DNA of 64,000 bases from Psychromarinibacter sediminicola (GTDB lineage: Bacteria; Pseudomonadota; Alphaproteobacteria; Rhodobacterales; Rhodobacteraceae): contig NZ_JARGYC010000007.1 in assembly GCF_029168335.1 (NCBI RefSeq), positions 1 through 64,000 on the forward strand. Reading direction: 5' to 3'. How positions within the stretch are numbered: the stretch's first letter is position 1; each line of letters starts with the position of its first letter. Positions 26,124-36,203 of this stretch are shown one piece after another. Position numbers and translations under genes: made by a program. The notes under the pieces are model-generated. The model made no database searches and had not been told where the DNA came from. It saw nothing but the letters and a program-made list of their open reading frames with translations.

Positions 26124-26169
26124 GGATTTGCAATCCGCTGCGTCACCACTCCGCCAACTCGCCAGAGTG
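26124..26169. other. Attachment site, right copy (46 bp)
   Basis: Direct repeat of 16977-17022 with one mismatch. It marks the right border of the island. Confidence 0.92.
26125..26163 (-). pseudogene. 5' fragment of tRNA-Cys
   Basis: These 39 nt match the intact gene from its first base (26163) through the anticodon stem, then stop. The D-loop reads GGTGACGC instead of GGTTACGC in the intact gene. It is the displaced half left by integration. Confidence 0.9.
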
Positions 26170-26175
26170 GGGGAC

Positions 26176-26204
26176 GGATTAGGAGCTTTGCCGACCGGCG
26201 TCAA
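26176..26204 (-). promoter_or_regulatory. Original tRNA-Cys promoter, now facing the island
   Basis: On the minus strand TTGACG (26204-26199) is 17 bp from TAATCC (26181-26176), 13 bp before the 5' end of the tRNA fragment. It is the chromosomal counterpart of the promoter at 17029-17057 and now reads into the island. Confidence 0.6.
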
Positions 26205-26326
26205 GGCGTCATTCCACGCCGCCGGCGCCGGGCCGGCCTTAAGCCAATATTCACGGCTCGGCCCTACGGATACCGCCGAGCATTTTCTCCTGCGGCGCGA
26301 CGCCGCCCAACGAAGCGGGGCCGAAC

Positions 26327-29300
26327 TTGGGATTCCTCAACAACATCCGGATCACGTCGAAACTGCCGGCGATCATGCTGGGCCTCGTCTGTCTTGCCGT
26401 CGCCGTCTTCGGCGTGATCGCCGAGCGGGCCGAGCGGCAGAGCCTGACCGAGGCCGCGGCGCAGCGGGTCGCGGCCGTCCTCGCGTCGGAGGCGCATGCC
26501 CTGGAGCGGTCGTTCGAGCGGCGCGCGCTGCAGCTGTCCCGCATCGCGCGCGAGACGACCACGCTGCGCGGCATCAGCGGCATGGCCACGGCCTGGGCGG
26601 CCCTGCCGGACGCGCCGGACCGGCTGCGGCAGCTCTATGTCGAGGACAATCCGTTTCCGGCGGGGAACCGCCAGGCCTATGACAATGCCGGCGACCGGTC
26701 GCGCTATTCCGCGCTGCACGCGCTGATCCACCGGCACTTCGTCTCGCTGGTCGAGGATTTCGGCTATCACGACATCCTGTTGCTCGATACCGAGGGCAAC
26801 CTGGTCTACTCGGTCGCGAAAGCGGCGGATTTCGCGACCAACATGGCGCGCGGCCCGTGGCGCGACAGCGGCCTGGCCGATGTCTGGACCCGCGCGATGC
26901 AGGCGGCGGAGGGCGAGCAGGTCTTCGCCGATTTCGAAGCCTACGCGCCGCGTCAGGGCGCGCCCGCGGCCTTCCTGGCGCAGCCGGTCTTCCGCGAGGG
27001 CGAGCGGATCGGCGCGGTTGTCGTGCAGCTGCGCGACGACCGCGTGTCCGGCGCCGTCGCGCAGGCCGCGTGGCTGGGCGAGACCGGCGAGATATTCCTT
27101 GTCGGCCCCGATTACCTGCTGCGGTCGAACCGTCCGTCGGCCGATTCGCCCACGGTTCTGACCGAACGTGCCGAGGGCGCGGCGGTGCGCGCCGCCCTGG
27201 CGGACGAGTCGGGCGAGCTGATGACCGAAAACGCCGCCGGCGTCCCGGTGCTGCGCGCCTACCACCCGGTGGAGATATTCGGCACGCGCTGGGCGGCGAT
27301 CGCCGATGTCGCGCGGTCCGAGGCGCTCGCCGGCGTGGCGGATCTGCGGTGGACGCTCTTCTGGAACAGCCTCGCGGTGATCGGCGTCTGCGCGCTGGTG
27401 GCGACCGCCTTCTCGATGTCGCTGTCCCGGCCGCTGGGGCGGGTGACCGACGCCATCGCGCGGATCTCCGGCGGGGCGCTCGACACCGACGTGCCGGAGA
27501 CGGGCCGCGGCGACGAGATCGGCCAGATCGCCGGCCGGTTGGAGGATTTCCGCGAGAAGCTTTCGGCCGCGGAAGCGGAACAGGTCAAGAGCACGTTCCG
27601 CGGCGCCGCCTTCTCGGCCAGCACCGCGGCGATCTTCATGGTCGGCCCGGACGGGCGAATCGACCATGCCAATCGCGCCGCCCGGACCCTGTTCGAGGGC
27701 AACGCCGAGGAGTTCCGCGCCGGCAACCCGTCCTATGACGGCGGCGACATCCGCGGCCAGGCGCTCGACGCCGTCCTCCCCCGCGAGGTGGTCGCGCGGC
27801 TGCGGACGCTGATCGCCGACGCGGCGCTGCCGGCACGGCTGTCGGTGCCCCTGGGCGAGTTGCGGCTGGAGCTGGATATCGGCGCGGTGCTGACCGGCGA
27901 CGGCGAGGCCATCGGCCATGTGATCGAGCTGAAGGACGTCACGTCGAGCTTTCTGGGCGAGGCGGTGATGCAGTCGATCGACGCATACCAGCTGCGCGCG
28001 GATTTCCTGCCCGGGGGCGGCATCGTGGCGGCGAACGCCGCCTTCTGCAATGCGCTGGAAACGGAGGCCGACGCGCTGCGGGGCCGCGACGTGAAGGAGG
28101 TCGTCGCCTCCGACAGGGGGCCGGAGCAGACCGCCGAGATCGTGGCGCATCTGCGGGACGGCAAACCCTATTTCGGCCGCTACCTGCTCCGCGGACCGTC
28201 GGGCGCCGAGGCCGTCGCCGAGGGCAGCCTCACGCCGGTGACCGATGCCGAGGGGGCGCTGCTGCGCTATATCATGATCGCCACCGACGTGACCGAGGCG
28301 CAGCGCGCCATTCGCGCCTCCGAGACCGAGCGGCGCGAGGCGGCCGCGGCGCAGGAGACGGTGGTCGAGACCCTGCGCGCGGAACTCGGGCGGTTGGCCG
28401 GCGGCGACATGACGGCGCGCATCGACCAGGCCTTCGCCGGCGACTACGAGCAGCTGCGGCGCGACTTCAACACGGCCGCCGCGCGGCTCTCCGAAGCGCT
28501 GAGCGGCGTGGCCGCGAATGCCGAGGGGATTCGCGGCGGCGCGGCCGAGATCTCGTCGGCCGCCGACGACATGTCGGCCCGCACCGAGCGCCAGGCGGCG
28601 ACGCTGGAAGAGACCGCGGCCGCGCTCGATCAACTGACGGCCTCGGTGAAATCGGCCGCCGAAGGCGCGGCAGAGGCGAACCGGATCGTGGACGCGGCGC
28701 GCAACAACGCCGAGACCTCCGGCGCGGTCGTGCGGGAGGCGGTGAACGCGATGAGCGAAATCGCCGAGTCGTCCAAGCAGATCTCGCGCATCACCGAGAT
28801 GATCGACGACATCTCCTACCAGACCAACCTCCTGGCGCTCAACGCCGGGGTCGAGGCGGCGCGCGCCGGCGAGGCGGGCCGCGGCTTTGCCGTGGTCGCC
28901 TCCGAGGTGCGGGCGCTCGCCCAGCGGTCGTCCGACGCGGCGCAGGAGATCAACGACCTGATCTCCGCTTCCGGGCAGCAGGTCCGGCACGGCGTGGACC
29001 TCGTCGGCCAGGCGGGCGACGCGCTGACCCGGATCGCCGAAGGCGTCATCGAGATCTCCCGCCATGTCTCGGAGATCGCGGACTCGTCGCGCAAGCAGAG
29101 CACGGGGCTGGCGGAGATCAACGAGGCGGTGGGCGAGCTGGACCAGGTCACCCAGCAGAACGCGGCGATGTTCGAGGAGGCGACCGCCGCCGGCCATGGC
29201 CTGACGCGGGAGGCGGAGATGCTCGCCCGCGCGATGGCGCAGTTCCGCACCGGCGCGTCGGTGACGGCCCTGCACCGCGGCAGTGCGACGCCGGGCACGG

Positions 29301-29761
29301 GGCAGGGGCCCGCGGAGTCCGGGCCGTCTGCGGCGCGGACCGCCCCTGCCGGCGCGCGGGCCGGTGGTGGCGCGGCGCCTGAAAATGGCGGCGCGGCGCC
29401 AAAGAGTGGCGGCGTGGCGCCGGAGGGCGATGGCGAGGCCCGTCCCGCCGGCAGCCACGGCTCGAATCGCGGGGGCGCTACCGGCGGACCTGGCTCAGGT
29501 CGCGGCGGCGCGGCCGGCAGCGCGGATACGAATCGCGGTGGCGCGGCAGCGGCTGGCGCGCGTGTGACGGCGGCGGGCGCACGCGCCGGGACGGCCGGCC
29601 ATCACGAGGCGGCAGCCGGCGGGGGCAAGGCGCCGGCGCGCGGCGGTCCCGCCCGCAGCGTCGCGGCACGCCGGACGGAACCGGCGGCGGCGGCCGGCGG
29701 GGCCGCTGTCGCGGAGGAGCAGGTGGACTTCGACGACGCGGATGGATGGGCACATTTCTGA
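26327..29761 (+). CDS. Methyl-accepting chemotaxis protein with PAS domains
   Basis: A 1144-residue chemoreceptor. It has an N-terminal transmembrane helix (residues 13-32), a periplasmic double-Cache-like sensor of about 300 residues, a second helix (LFWNSLAVIGVCALVATAF), a HAMP domain, and two PAS-like domains (about 430-540 and 550-660). The cytoplasmic signalling hairpin carries the conserved tip ITEMIDDISYQTNLLALNAGVEAARAGE. Residues about 975-1130 are a Gly/Ala/Pro-rich flexible linker. The protein ends in GWAHF, matching the xWxxF pentapeptide that tethers CheR/CheB. The start is TTG at 26327; no other che gene is adjacent. Confidence 0.92.
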   Translation: MGFLNNIRITSKLPAIMLGLVCLAVAVFGVIAERAERQSLTEAAAQRVAAVLASEAHALERSFERRALQLSRIARETTTLRGISGMATAWAALPDAPDRLRQLYVEDNPFPAGNRQAYDNAGDRSRYSALHALIHRHFVSLVEDFGYHDILLLDTEGNLVYSVAKAADFATNMARGPWRDSGLADVWTRAMQAAEGEQVFADFEAYAPRQGAPAAFLAQPVFREGERIGAVVVQLRDDRVSGAVAQAAWLGETGEIFLVGPDYLLRSNRPSADSPTVLTERAEGAAVRAALADESGELMTENAAGVPVLRAYHPVEIFGTRWAAIADVARSEALAGVADLRWTLFWNSLAVIGVCALVATAFSMSLSRPLGRVTDAIARISGGALDTDVPETGRGDEIGQIAGRLEDFREKLSAAEAEQVKSTFRGAAFSASTAAIFMVGPDGRIDHANRAARTLFEGNAEEFRAGNPSYDGGDIRGQALDAVLPREVVARLRTLIADAALPARLSVPLGELRLELDIGAVLTGDGEAIGHVIELKDVTSSFLGEAVMQSIDAYQLRADFLPGGGIVAANAAFCNALETEADALRGRDVKEVVASDRGPEQTAEIVAHLRDGKPYFGRYLLRGPSGAEAVAEGSLTPVTDAEGALLRYIMIATDVTEAQRAIRASETERREAAAAQETVVETLRAELGRLAGGDMTARIDQAFAGDYEQLRRDFNTAAARLSEALSGVAANAEGIRGGAAEISSAADDMSARTERQAATLEETAAALDQLTASVKSAAEGAAEANRIVDAARNNAETSGAVVREAVNAMSEIAESSKQISRITEMIDDISYQTNLLALNAGVEAARAGEAGRGFAVVASEVRALAQRSSDAAQEINDLISASGQQVRHGVDLVGQAGDALTRIAEGVIEISRHVSEIADSSRKQSTGLAEINEAVGELDQVTQQNAAMFEEATAAGHGLTREAEMLARAMAQFRTGASVTALHRGSATPGTGQGPAESGPSAARTAPAGARAGGGAAPENGGAAPKSGGVAPEGDGEARPAGSHGSNRGGATGGPGSGRGGAAGSADTNRGGAAAAGARVTAAGARAGTAGHHEAAAGGGKAPARGGPARSVAARRTEPAAAAGGAAVAEEQVDFDDADGWAHF

Positions 29762-30111
29762 CACGCAACGCGGCGTTGCGGACCCGCGGGGCGCCTCGCA
29801 CGCGCGGCGCTCCGCGGTATCCGGCGATTGGCCGACTCGAAGCCGAACGGGGGCGCCCCGCACGTGCGGCGCTCCGCGGCCGCGCACCGGGGGGCGACGT
29901 CGCATATGCGTCCGGCCGGATCGGCGATGCGGCCGTCCCGCCTCCCGGCCGGCCCGCCTCCAGGCCGGCCCGCCCGCCCGCTCCCGGCCGGCCCGCCGGC
30001 CCGCTCCCGGCCGGCCCGTCGGCCCGTCACGGTCGCGGGCGCGGGCCAGTTGTCGACCGCGTCGAGATGTGGCATCAAACACGGAGAAACTAGACTGAAG
30101 AGTTCACTTCC
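29762..30111. other. Gene-free, highly GC-rich repetitive stretch
   Basis: The 350 bp between the chemoreceptor and pcm hold no gene. A near-repeat with GGGGCGCC...GGCGCTCCGCGG occurs twice (about 29796 and 29861). GGCCGGCCCG occurs at 29947, 29963, 29986 and 30009, the last two within a 23-bp tandem repeat (29980-30025). A TAGACT -10-like box lies at 30091. Confidence 0.6.
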
Positions 30112-30765
30112 ATGACCGACAACGCCGCGCGCCGCAGGATGATGGTGGACACCCAGGTCCGCCCTTCGGACGTCACCAAATACCCGATCATCGAGGCGAT
30201 GCTGGAGGTCCCGCGCGAGCGGTTCGTGCCCGACGACTGGCGCCCCACGGCCTATGTCGACGGCAATATCCCGCTGGCCCCCGGGCGCTGCGTCCTGGCG
30301 CCGCGGACCCTGGCCAAGCTCCTGGATGCGCTGAACATCCGCCCCGACGAGCTGGTGCTCGATCTGGGCTGCGGGCTGGGCTATTCGGCCGCCGTCATGG
30401 CGCGGCTGGCCGAGGCGGTGGTCGCCCTGGAAGAGGATGCCGACATGGCCGCCGAGGCCCAGGCGCAGCTGTCCGAAGACGGCGCCGACAACGTGGCCGT
30501 GGTCGAGGCGCCGCTGACCGCCGGCGCGCCCAAGCACGGCCCCTACGACGCGATCCTCGTCGAGGGCGCGGTCGAGGAGATCCCCGAGGCCCTGACCGAC
30601 CAGCTGAAGGACGGCGGCCGCATCGGGCTGATCGTGATGCAGGGGGCGCTCGGCCAGGCGCGGATCGGCGTGAAGGCCGACGGCGTGATGAGCTGGCGCT
30701 GGATCTTCGACGGCGGCGCCCCGGTCCTGCCCGGCTTCGAACGCAAGGCGGAGTTCGTGCTGTGA
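30112..30765 (+). CDS. pcm: Protein-L-isoaspartate O-methyltransferase family
   Basis: A 217-residue SAM-dependent methyltransferase of the Pcm family, which initiates repair of isoaspartyl residues in damaged proteins. Motif I is [16 protein letters not shown], preceded by the family's [12 protein letters not shown] and [10 protein letters not shown] segments. In many alphaproteobacteria a divergent Pcm-like gene precedes tolC, as here. Its TGA overlaps the GTG start of tolC (GTGA), so the two are translationally coupled. Repair activity itself is not certain for this subgroup. Confidence 0.88.
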   Translation: MTDNAARRRMMVDTQVRPSDVTKYPIIEAMLEVPRERFVPDDWRPTAYVDGNIPLAPGRCVLAPRTLAKLLDALNIRPDELVLDLGCGLGYSAAVMARLAEAVVALEEDADMAAEAQAQLSEDGADNVAVVEAPLTAGAPKHGPYDAILVEGAVEEIPEALTDQLKDGGRIGLIVMQGALGQARIGVKADGVMSWRWIFDGGAPVLPGFERKAEFVL

Positions 30766-32138
30766 CGCGACGAGGCAGCCTGCGCGGCCTGGCCGCGGCC
30801 GCGGCCGCCGCGATCTCGCTTTTGGCCGCCGGCGCCGCGGCCCGGGCCGAGACCCTGACCGACGCGCTGATCGCCGCCTACACCAATTCCAACCTGCTGG
30901 AGCAGAACCGCGCGCTGCTGCGCGCCGCCGACGAGGATGTGGCCACCGCCATCGCCGCGCTGCGCCCCGTGGTCGAATGGGCGCTGACCTCGCGCTATAC
31001 CGACACCAACCTGACCGATCCCGACATCACCACGACCCTGTCGCTGTCGGCGCAGATGACGATCTACGACTTCGGGCGCACGCCGCTGGCCGTCGACGTC
31101 GCCAAGGAAAGCGTGCTGGCCACCCGCGACGGGCTGCTGCAGGTCGAGCAGAACGTGCTCTTGCAGGCGGTGCGGGCCTATATGGAGGTGATCCGCGCCG
31201 CCCGTTTCGTCGATCTGCGCCGCAACAACGTCCGGCTGATCACCAACGAATTGCGCGCTGCGCGCGAGCGGTTCGAGGTGGGCGAGATCACCCGCACCGA
31301 CGTGTCGCTCGCCGAGGCCGCGCTCGCCGCCGCCCGCGCGGCGCTCTCCGCGGCGGAGGGCGACTACAACGTCGCGCGCGAGGCCTACAAGGCCGCCGTC
31401 GGCCACTATCCGAAGAACCTGGTGCGCCCGACCGTCCCGCCGATGACGGCGGACACGCTGGACGCGGCGCGCGCGGTCGCGGTCAAGACCCACCCGCTGA
31501 TCCACCAGCGCCAGCGCGAGGTGACGATCGCCGAGCTGAACATCGCCCGCGCCCGCGCCGACCTGCGCCCCCGGATCACCGGCGGCGCCTCGGCGAGCAT
31601 CAACGACGACGAGGTGCGCAGCGGCACGCTGGAACTGCGGCTGGGCCAGACGATCTATTCCGGCGGCGCGCTGGCCTCGGCCCTGCGCCGCGCCGTCGCC
31701 CTGGCCGAGGCCGACCGGGCAGAGCTGTTGCAGGCGGTGCTGACGGTCAAGCAGAACGTCGCCGACGCCTGGACGGCCCTGCGCGTCGCCGTCGCCTCGA
31801 CCGAAGCCAACCAGCGGCAGGTCAACGCCGCGCGCATCGCCTTCAATGGCGTGCGGGAAGAGGCCTCGCTGGGCGCCCGCACCACGCTGGACGTGCTCGA
31901 CGCGGAACAGGAGCTGCTGGACGCCCGCGCGGCGCTGATCGAGGCCGAGATCAACCAGTTCATCGCGGTCTACTCGCTGTTGTCCACCATGGGGCTGCTG
32001 ACCGTCCAGCATCTCGACCTGGGGATCGTGACCTACGATCCCTCCGCCTATTACGCGGCGGTCGAATCCGCGCCGGTGCGCCATGTCAGCCCGCAGGGCG
32101 AAAAGCTGGACCGGGTGCTTAAAAGCCTGGGGAAATAG
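30762..32138 (+). CDS. tolC: TolC-family outer membrane efflux/secretion channel
   Basis: A 458-residue outer membrane channel for type I secretion and RND efflux. A signal peptide (residues 1-27, ending ARAE) is followed by two internal repeats of the TolC fold: long helices and strands with [34 protein letters not shown] and its counterpart [32 protein letters not shown]. The GTG start overlaps the pcm stop. Length is normal. Inner-membrane partners are elsewhere. Confidence 0.94.
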   Translation: MTRRGSLRGLAAAAAAAISLLAAGAAARAETLTDALIAAYTNSNLLEQNRALLRAADEDVATAIAALRPVVEWALTSRYTDTNLTDPDITTTLSLSAQMTIYDFGRTPLAVDVAKESVLATRDGLLQVEQNVLLQAVRAYMEVIRAARFVDLRRNNVRLITNELRAARERFEVGEITRTDVSLAEAALAAARAALSAAEGDYNVAREAYKAAVGHYPKNLVRPTVPPMTADTLDAARAVAVKTHPLIHQRQREVTIAELNIARARADLRPRITGGASASINDDEVRSGTLELRLGQTIYSGGALASALRRAVALAEADRAELLQAVLTVKQNVADAWTALRVAVASTEANQRQVNAARIAFNGVREEASLGARTTLDVLDAEQELLDARAALIEAEINQFIAVYSLLSTMGLLTVQHLDLGIVTYDPSAYYAAVESAPVRHVSPQGEKLDRVLKSLGK

Positions 32139-32177
32139 GCCGAAAGCGCGTGCAAATTGCGGGTCCACCAGCGACAG

Positions 32178-32206
32178 TTGTGTGCTACTGTGCAACCGGG
32201 TACTAT
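32178..32206 (+). promoter_or_regulatory. Promoter of the PopZ-like gene
   Basis: TTGTGT (32178-32183) is 17 bp from TACTAT (32201-32206); AAAAGGG at 32224 is the ribosome-binding site for the ATG at 32238. Confidence 0.45.
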
Positions 32207-32237
32207 CCCGTCGAGCAGTAAATAAAAGGGTGTCCGC

Positions 32238-33989
32238 ATGCCCGATCCAGTATCGAACGCGGAGATCGAAGACGTCCTGTCGTCGATCCGCCGCCTCGTC
32301 TCCGAAGAACCGTCCAGCCTGCGACGCAAGCCCGCCGCCGCATCGGCGCGCGAGCGGCTGGTCCTGACACCGGCCCAGCGCGTCTCGGACGAGAGCGCCG
32401 AGGCGTCCGGCGGCGTGGGGGACAGGGCGCCGGAGCCGGAGGAGGCGCCGGAGGCGTCCGGGATCGCGGAGATCGACGCCGGCGACGGCGCAACCGGCGC
32501 CGCGACGGCCCGGACGGCGGCGAATGACGGGACGGTCGCGCCCGCGTCTGATGCCCCCGAGGATAGCGGAGAGGACATTGACGACGACTCCGCGGCGCCG
32601 GATGCGGCGCCGGCGGCCCGCGCGGCGATCACCCCGGCGATGACGCTCGAGGAACGGATCGCGGGGCTGGAGGCCGCGTTGATGCAGGCGGGCGGCGAAT
32701 GGGAGCCGGATGGCTCGGAGGACGGCGCCAGCGACGAGACCCGCCCGCTGAGCGCGGATGCGGATTACGATTTCTACGAGGCGTGGCAGCGCGAGACAGA
32801 GCGCGCCGAGGCGGAGGACCGTGCCGGCGAGTCGCAGAACCTGGAAGCGTTGATTCTGGAACCCGGCATGGTGGCCGGCCGTGACGCGGAGGAGGGGCCG
32901 GACGCGCCGGACGCCGACGCCGCGATCGCCGAGGCCCTCGACCCGGACGGCGCGGAGAGCGATGCGGCGCAGGCGGCGGAGGACGATGCCCCTGAGGCGG
33001 AGGCGTCGGAACTGGAACCAGCCGAGGCGGAGGCCGACGCGCCGAGCACCGGAGACGGCGACGAAGCCGAGGGGCCCCAAGATGACGAGTCCCAGGACGA
33101 GTCCCAGGGCGATGCGGGGGACACGGCGGCGGCTGTCTTGGAATCGCTGGGGATCGACATCGGGGCCGAGGATGCGGCGGCCGAGGATGCCGCGGACGAC
33201 GATCATGCGGTGGAGGATGCCGCGGAAGACGATACCGCGGAGGAGGATGACGCGACTCTCGTGGCGCTGGACATCCCCGGGCATGAGATGGCGCCGGACG
33301 GGCCGGAGCCGGAAACGGATCGGCAGGATGCGCCCGAGCCGTCGGTCACCGACGACGCGGCAAGCGCCGCGGAGGAGCTGGCGGACACCGGGGCCGCACC
33401 GGAGCCGGCGGACGACGATGTGACAGCGGCGGCGGAAGACGCAGCGCCCGAGCCCGCCTTCACGTCCGTCGCGCGGCGCAATTCGGTGTCGGGCGATCCC
33501 GACGAACTCGCGGCGACCCTCGACAGGGTCGTGCTGACGGGCTGGTCCCGCTGGCAGGGGAAACCGGACCAACCCGCTGCGGCGCCGGAGGCTGCCGACG
33601 CGGCGGAGGCCGGCCTGCCGGCGGACGACCCCTCGGAGGCCGCCGACACGCCGGAACACGCCGCCGAGGCGTGGGAGGATTGGCCCGCGGCGATGCCCGA
33701 GGATCCGGGCGACGATCCGGGCGAGGCGCGCGCGGCGGACGCCGAAGAGGCGCCGGCCGGCCTCTTCGGGGCGAACACGAACGTCGCGGCACCGGACGCG
33801 GAGGACGACGACGATTTCGACCTCTACGGAGAGGAAGCGTTGATCGACGAGGAGGCGTTGCGCGAAATGGTCGCCGAGCTCGTGCGCGAGGAACTGCAGG
33901 GCGTGCTGGGCGAACGCATCACCCGCAATGTCCGCCGCCTGGTCCGGCGCGAGATCGAGCGGGCGCTGGCGCTGCGCGACCTCGGCTGA
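32238..33989 (+). CDS. PopZ-like polar organising protein (DUF2497)
   Basis: The ends match the DUF2497/PopZ family. The N-terminal segment is EIEDVLSSIRRLVSEEP, and the C-terminal 60 residues (EEALIDEEALREMVAELVRE, ELQGVLGERITRNVRRLVRR) form the oligomerising helices. Between them are about 460 residues that are very acidic, Ala/Asp/Glu-rich and disordered, with degenerate repeats such as AEDAADD. PopZ forms a polar condensate that anchors the chromosome origin and recruits cell-cycle regulators. At 583 residues it is about three times the Caulobacter protein. valS, a common neighbour, lies 12 kb away. Confidence 0.85.
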   Translation: MPDPVSNAEIEDVLSSIRRLVSEEPSSLRRKPAAASARERLVLTPAQRVSDESAEASGGVGDRAPEPEEAPEASGIAEIDAGDGATGAATARTAANDGTVAPASDAPEDSGEDIDDDSAAPDAAPAARAAITPAMTLEERIAGLEAALMQAGGEWEPDGSEDGASDETRPLSADADYDFYEAWQRETERAEAEDRAGESQNLEALILEPGMVAGRDAEEGPDAPDADAAIAEALDPDGAESDAAQAAEDDAPEAEASELEPAEAEADAPSTGDGDEAEGPQDDESQDESQGDAGDTAAAVLESLGIDIGAEDAAAEDAADDDHAVEDAAEDDTAEEDDATLVALDIPGHEMAPDGPEPETDRQDAPEPSVTDDAASAAEELADTGAAPEPADDDVTAAAEDAAPEPAFTSVARRNSVSGDPDELAATLDRVVLTGWSRWQGKPDQPAAAPEAADAAEAGLPADDPSEAADTPEHAAEAWEDWPAAMPEDPGDDPGEARAADAEEAPAGLFGANTNVAAPDAEDDDDFDLYGEEALIDEEALREMVAELVREELQGVLGERITRNVRRLVRREIERALALRDLG

Positions 33990-33993
33990 CGGG

Positions 33994-35448
33994 TCAGCAC
34001 ACCGGCGCCGCCAGCTCCAGCAGCCGGTCGAGGTCCAGCGCGTCGTCGAGATGCGCGGCCAGCGCGTCGAGCGTGGCGTCCAGCCCCGCCTCGTAGGGCG
34101 CCTGGCCCGCCGTGCCGCCCAGCCGGTCCAGATAGCGCGCGCGGAAGCCGTCCGCCGCGAACAGCCCGTGCAGATAGCAGCCGCGGACCCGGCCGTCGGC
34201 GCTTTCCGCCCCTTCCGGCCGGCCGTCGATCTCCAGCCACGCCCGCGCGCCGTCGGGGCCGGTCGTGTCGCCCAGGTGGATCTCATAGCCCTCGACGGGC
34301 TCGCCGCTCGCCCGGTCCCGCGCGCGGGTCAGCGACAGCCGCTTTTCCGGCCGCATCACGGTAGTCACGTCCAGAAGGCCGAGGCCCCGCGTCCGGTCCG
34401 GCGGTCCTTCGAGACCCTCCGGGTCGGCGATCTCGCGTCCCAGCATCTGGTAGCCGCCGCACAGCCCCAGCACGTGCCCGCCGCGCCGGACATGGGCGAA
34501 CAGGTCGACGTCCCAGCCCTGCGCCCGGAAATCGGCCAGATCGGCGATGGTGGACTTGGAGCCGGGGATCAGCACCAGCGCCGCATCGCCGGGCAGGGCG
34601 CGGCCGGGCGGCACGATCTCGACGCTGACGCCGGGTTCGGCGTTCAGCGGGTCGAGGTCGTCGAAATTGGCGATCCGGTTCAGCCGCGGCACCGCGATCT
34701 TCAGCGCGCCGCCGGGCCTCGAGCGGATGTCCATCACGTCCTCGGCCGGCAGCTTCCAGGCCTGCGCGAAATGCGGCAGCACCCCCAGCGGCGCCCATCC
34801 GGTGCGCGCCGCGATGGCGTCCATCCCCTCGGCGAAGAGCGTGGGATCGCCGCGGAACTTGTTGACCGCAAAGCCTTTTATCCGCGCGCGGTCCTCCAGC
34901 GGCAGGACCGCATGGGTGCCGACCAGCTGCGCGATGACGCCGCCGCGGTCGATGTCGCCCAAGAGCACAACGGGCACATCCGCCGCCTCGGCGAATCCCA
35001 TGTTGGCGATGTCGCCCGCGCGCAGGTTTATCTCGGCCGGGCTGCCCGCCCCCTCGACCAGCACCAGGTCGGCCCCGGCGGCCAGGCGGTGGTAACTTTG
35101 CAGAACTTTCGGCATCAGAGACGCTTTCTGCTGTCCGTAGTCGCGCGCGCGCAGGGTGGCAAAGCGCTGTCCCTGCACGATCACCTGCGCGCCGGTATCG
35201 GTCTCGGGCTTCAGCAGCACCGGGTTCATGTCGACCACCGGATCGCGCCCGGCCGCGCGGGCTTGCAGCGCCTGGGCCCGCCCGATCTCGCCGCCGTCGA
35301 CGGTGACGGCCGCGTTGTTCGACATGTTCTGCGGCTTGAACGGCGCCACGCGCAGCCCGCGAGCGGCAAAGGCCCGGGCCAGACCCGCCACGACCAGCGA
35401 CTTGCCGACATTCGAGCCCGCGCCCTGGATCATGATTGCCTTGGCCAT
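33994..35448 (-). CDS. cobQ: Cobyric acid synthase
   Basis: CobQ amidates four carboxyl side chains of adenosylcobyrinic a,c-diamide using glutamine and ATP, in B12 biosynthesis. The 484-residue protein has an N-terminal ATPase domain ([13 protein letters not shown]-loop, [23 protein letters not shown]) and a C-terminal glutamine amidotransferase domain ([10 protein letters not shown] with the Cys nucleophile, GCYLHGLFA with the His). GGAGG lies right before the ATG at 35448. No other cob gene and no cobalamin riboswitch is seen next to it. Confidence 0.96.
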   Translation of the reverse strand: MAKAIMIQGAGSNVGKSLVVAGLARAFAARGLRVAPFKPQNMSNNAAVTVDGGEIGRAQALQARAAGRDPVVDMNPVLLKPETDTGAQVIVQGQRFATLRARDYGQQKASLMPKVLQSYHRLAAGADLVLVEGAGSPAEINLRAGDIANMGFAEAADVPVVLLGDIDRGGVIAQLVGTHAVLPLEDRARIKGFAVNKFRGDPTLFAEGMDAIAARTGWAPLGVLPHFAQAWKLPAEDVMDIRSRPGGALKIAVPRLNRIANFDDLDPLNAEPGVSVEIVPPGRALPGDAALVLIPGSKSTIADLADFRAQGWDVDLFAHVRRGGHVLGLCGGYQMLGREIADPEGLEGPPDRTRGLGLLDVTTVMRPEKRLSLTRARDRASGEPVEGYEIHLGDTTGPDGARAWLEIDGRPEGAESADGRVRGCYLHGLFAADGFRARYLDRLGGTAGQAPYEAGLDATLDALAAHLDDALDLDRLLELAAPVC

Positions 35449-35495
35449 GCCTCCGACTATCTCTCGCGGGGCACCGAGGGAAGGGGGATCGCGCG

Positions 35496-36122
35496 ATGGG
35501 CGCGGGCATCGGACAGAACAGAGGTCTCCGGGCGGTCGGTGCGGCACTGACCGTGGCCTGGCTCTGGGCCGGGCCGGCCTTTGCGCAATCCGACGGGTTC
35601 ACCGTATTGGACGGCCGGGTCGCGCCCGGCGTGCTGTGCCCCACGGCGCGGTTCGGCTGCGAGGTCGTGGCCGACCGGGTGCGGCTGACGGTGGACCATG
35701 TGGCCGGTGTGGCGGCCGGCATCGGGCTCGCGCGGGTCACCTACGCGCCCTACTCGGACTGCCCGGACTGGGACGTTCTGACCTACATGGAGTTCGCCGG
35801 CACCGTCACCGAGGCGGGTCGCGCCGCGGGGCGCGTCGAGTCGCGGACGGTGGTGGAGATGGCGATGCCCGCGGGGGCCGGGTGCATGACCGAGCGGCGC
35901 GCGGTTCCCGACAGCGGCACATGGACGCTGGCCTGGGACGCGGACGGCGCGGCGCAGGCCATGGTGGCGTTCCGCTCCGGTGGCGGGGCGGGCACGGCGC
36001 TCGACCTGTCGGCGACATGGCAGGCGGAGCCGCCGCCGGACGTCACGGGCGCGGGCTGTGCCATGGACGCGCCCGGGCTGTGCACCCCGGACTTTACCCG
36101 GGAGTTCCTCGGGCGCGACTGA
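35496..36122 (+). CDS. Exported protein of unknown function
   Basis: A 208-residue protein with a signal peptide ([22 protein letters not shown]). The mature part is beta-rich by appearance with six cysteines, probably periplasmic with disulfides. AAGGGGG precedes the ATG by 8 bp. No family recognised. It ends before a bidirectional terminator. Confidence 0.68.
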   Translation: MGAGIGQNRGLRAVGAALTVAWLWAGPAFAQSDGFTVLDGRVAPGVLCPTARFGCEVVADRVRLTVDHVAGVAAGIGLARVTYAPYSDCPDWDVLTYMEFAGTVTEAGRAAGRVESRTVVEMAMPAGAGCMTERRAVPDSGTWTLAWDADGAAQAMVAFRSGGGAGTALDLSATWQAEPPPDVTGAGCAMDAPGLCTPDFTREFLGRD

Positions 36123-36147
36123 CCCCGCAGGCCGCACCAAGCATGCG

Positions 36148-36183
36148 AAAAGGGGCGCCCCGCCTGGCGGTGCGCCCCTTTTT
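36148..36183. terminator. Bidirectional Rho-independent terminator
   Basis: AAAAGGGGCGC (36148-36158) pairs with GCGCCCCTTTT (36172-36182) and is flanked by A and T runs on both sides. It serves the convergent genes ending at 36122 and 36204. Confidence 0.92.
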
Positions 36184-36203
36184 CTTGAGCCTGACGCCTT
36201 GGA

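Noticed and set aside
25797-26204. Longer form of the 77-residue island protein starting at 26204
   Set aside because: The extra codons read through the tRNA fragment and its promoter; family-like sequence begins at 26030.
26264-29458. A 1064-codon open frame antisense to the chemoreceptor gene
   Set aside because: High-GC coding regions leave long antisense frames; this one has no ribosome-binding site, its product is low-complexity Arg/Gly-rich, and the plus strand encodes an unmistakable chemoreceptor.
30543-34286. A 1247-codon minus-strand frame across pcm, tolC and the PopZ-like gene
   Set aside because: It spans three well-supported genes on the other strand and its composition is that of a GC shadow.
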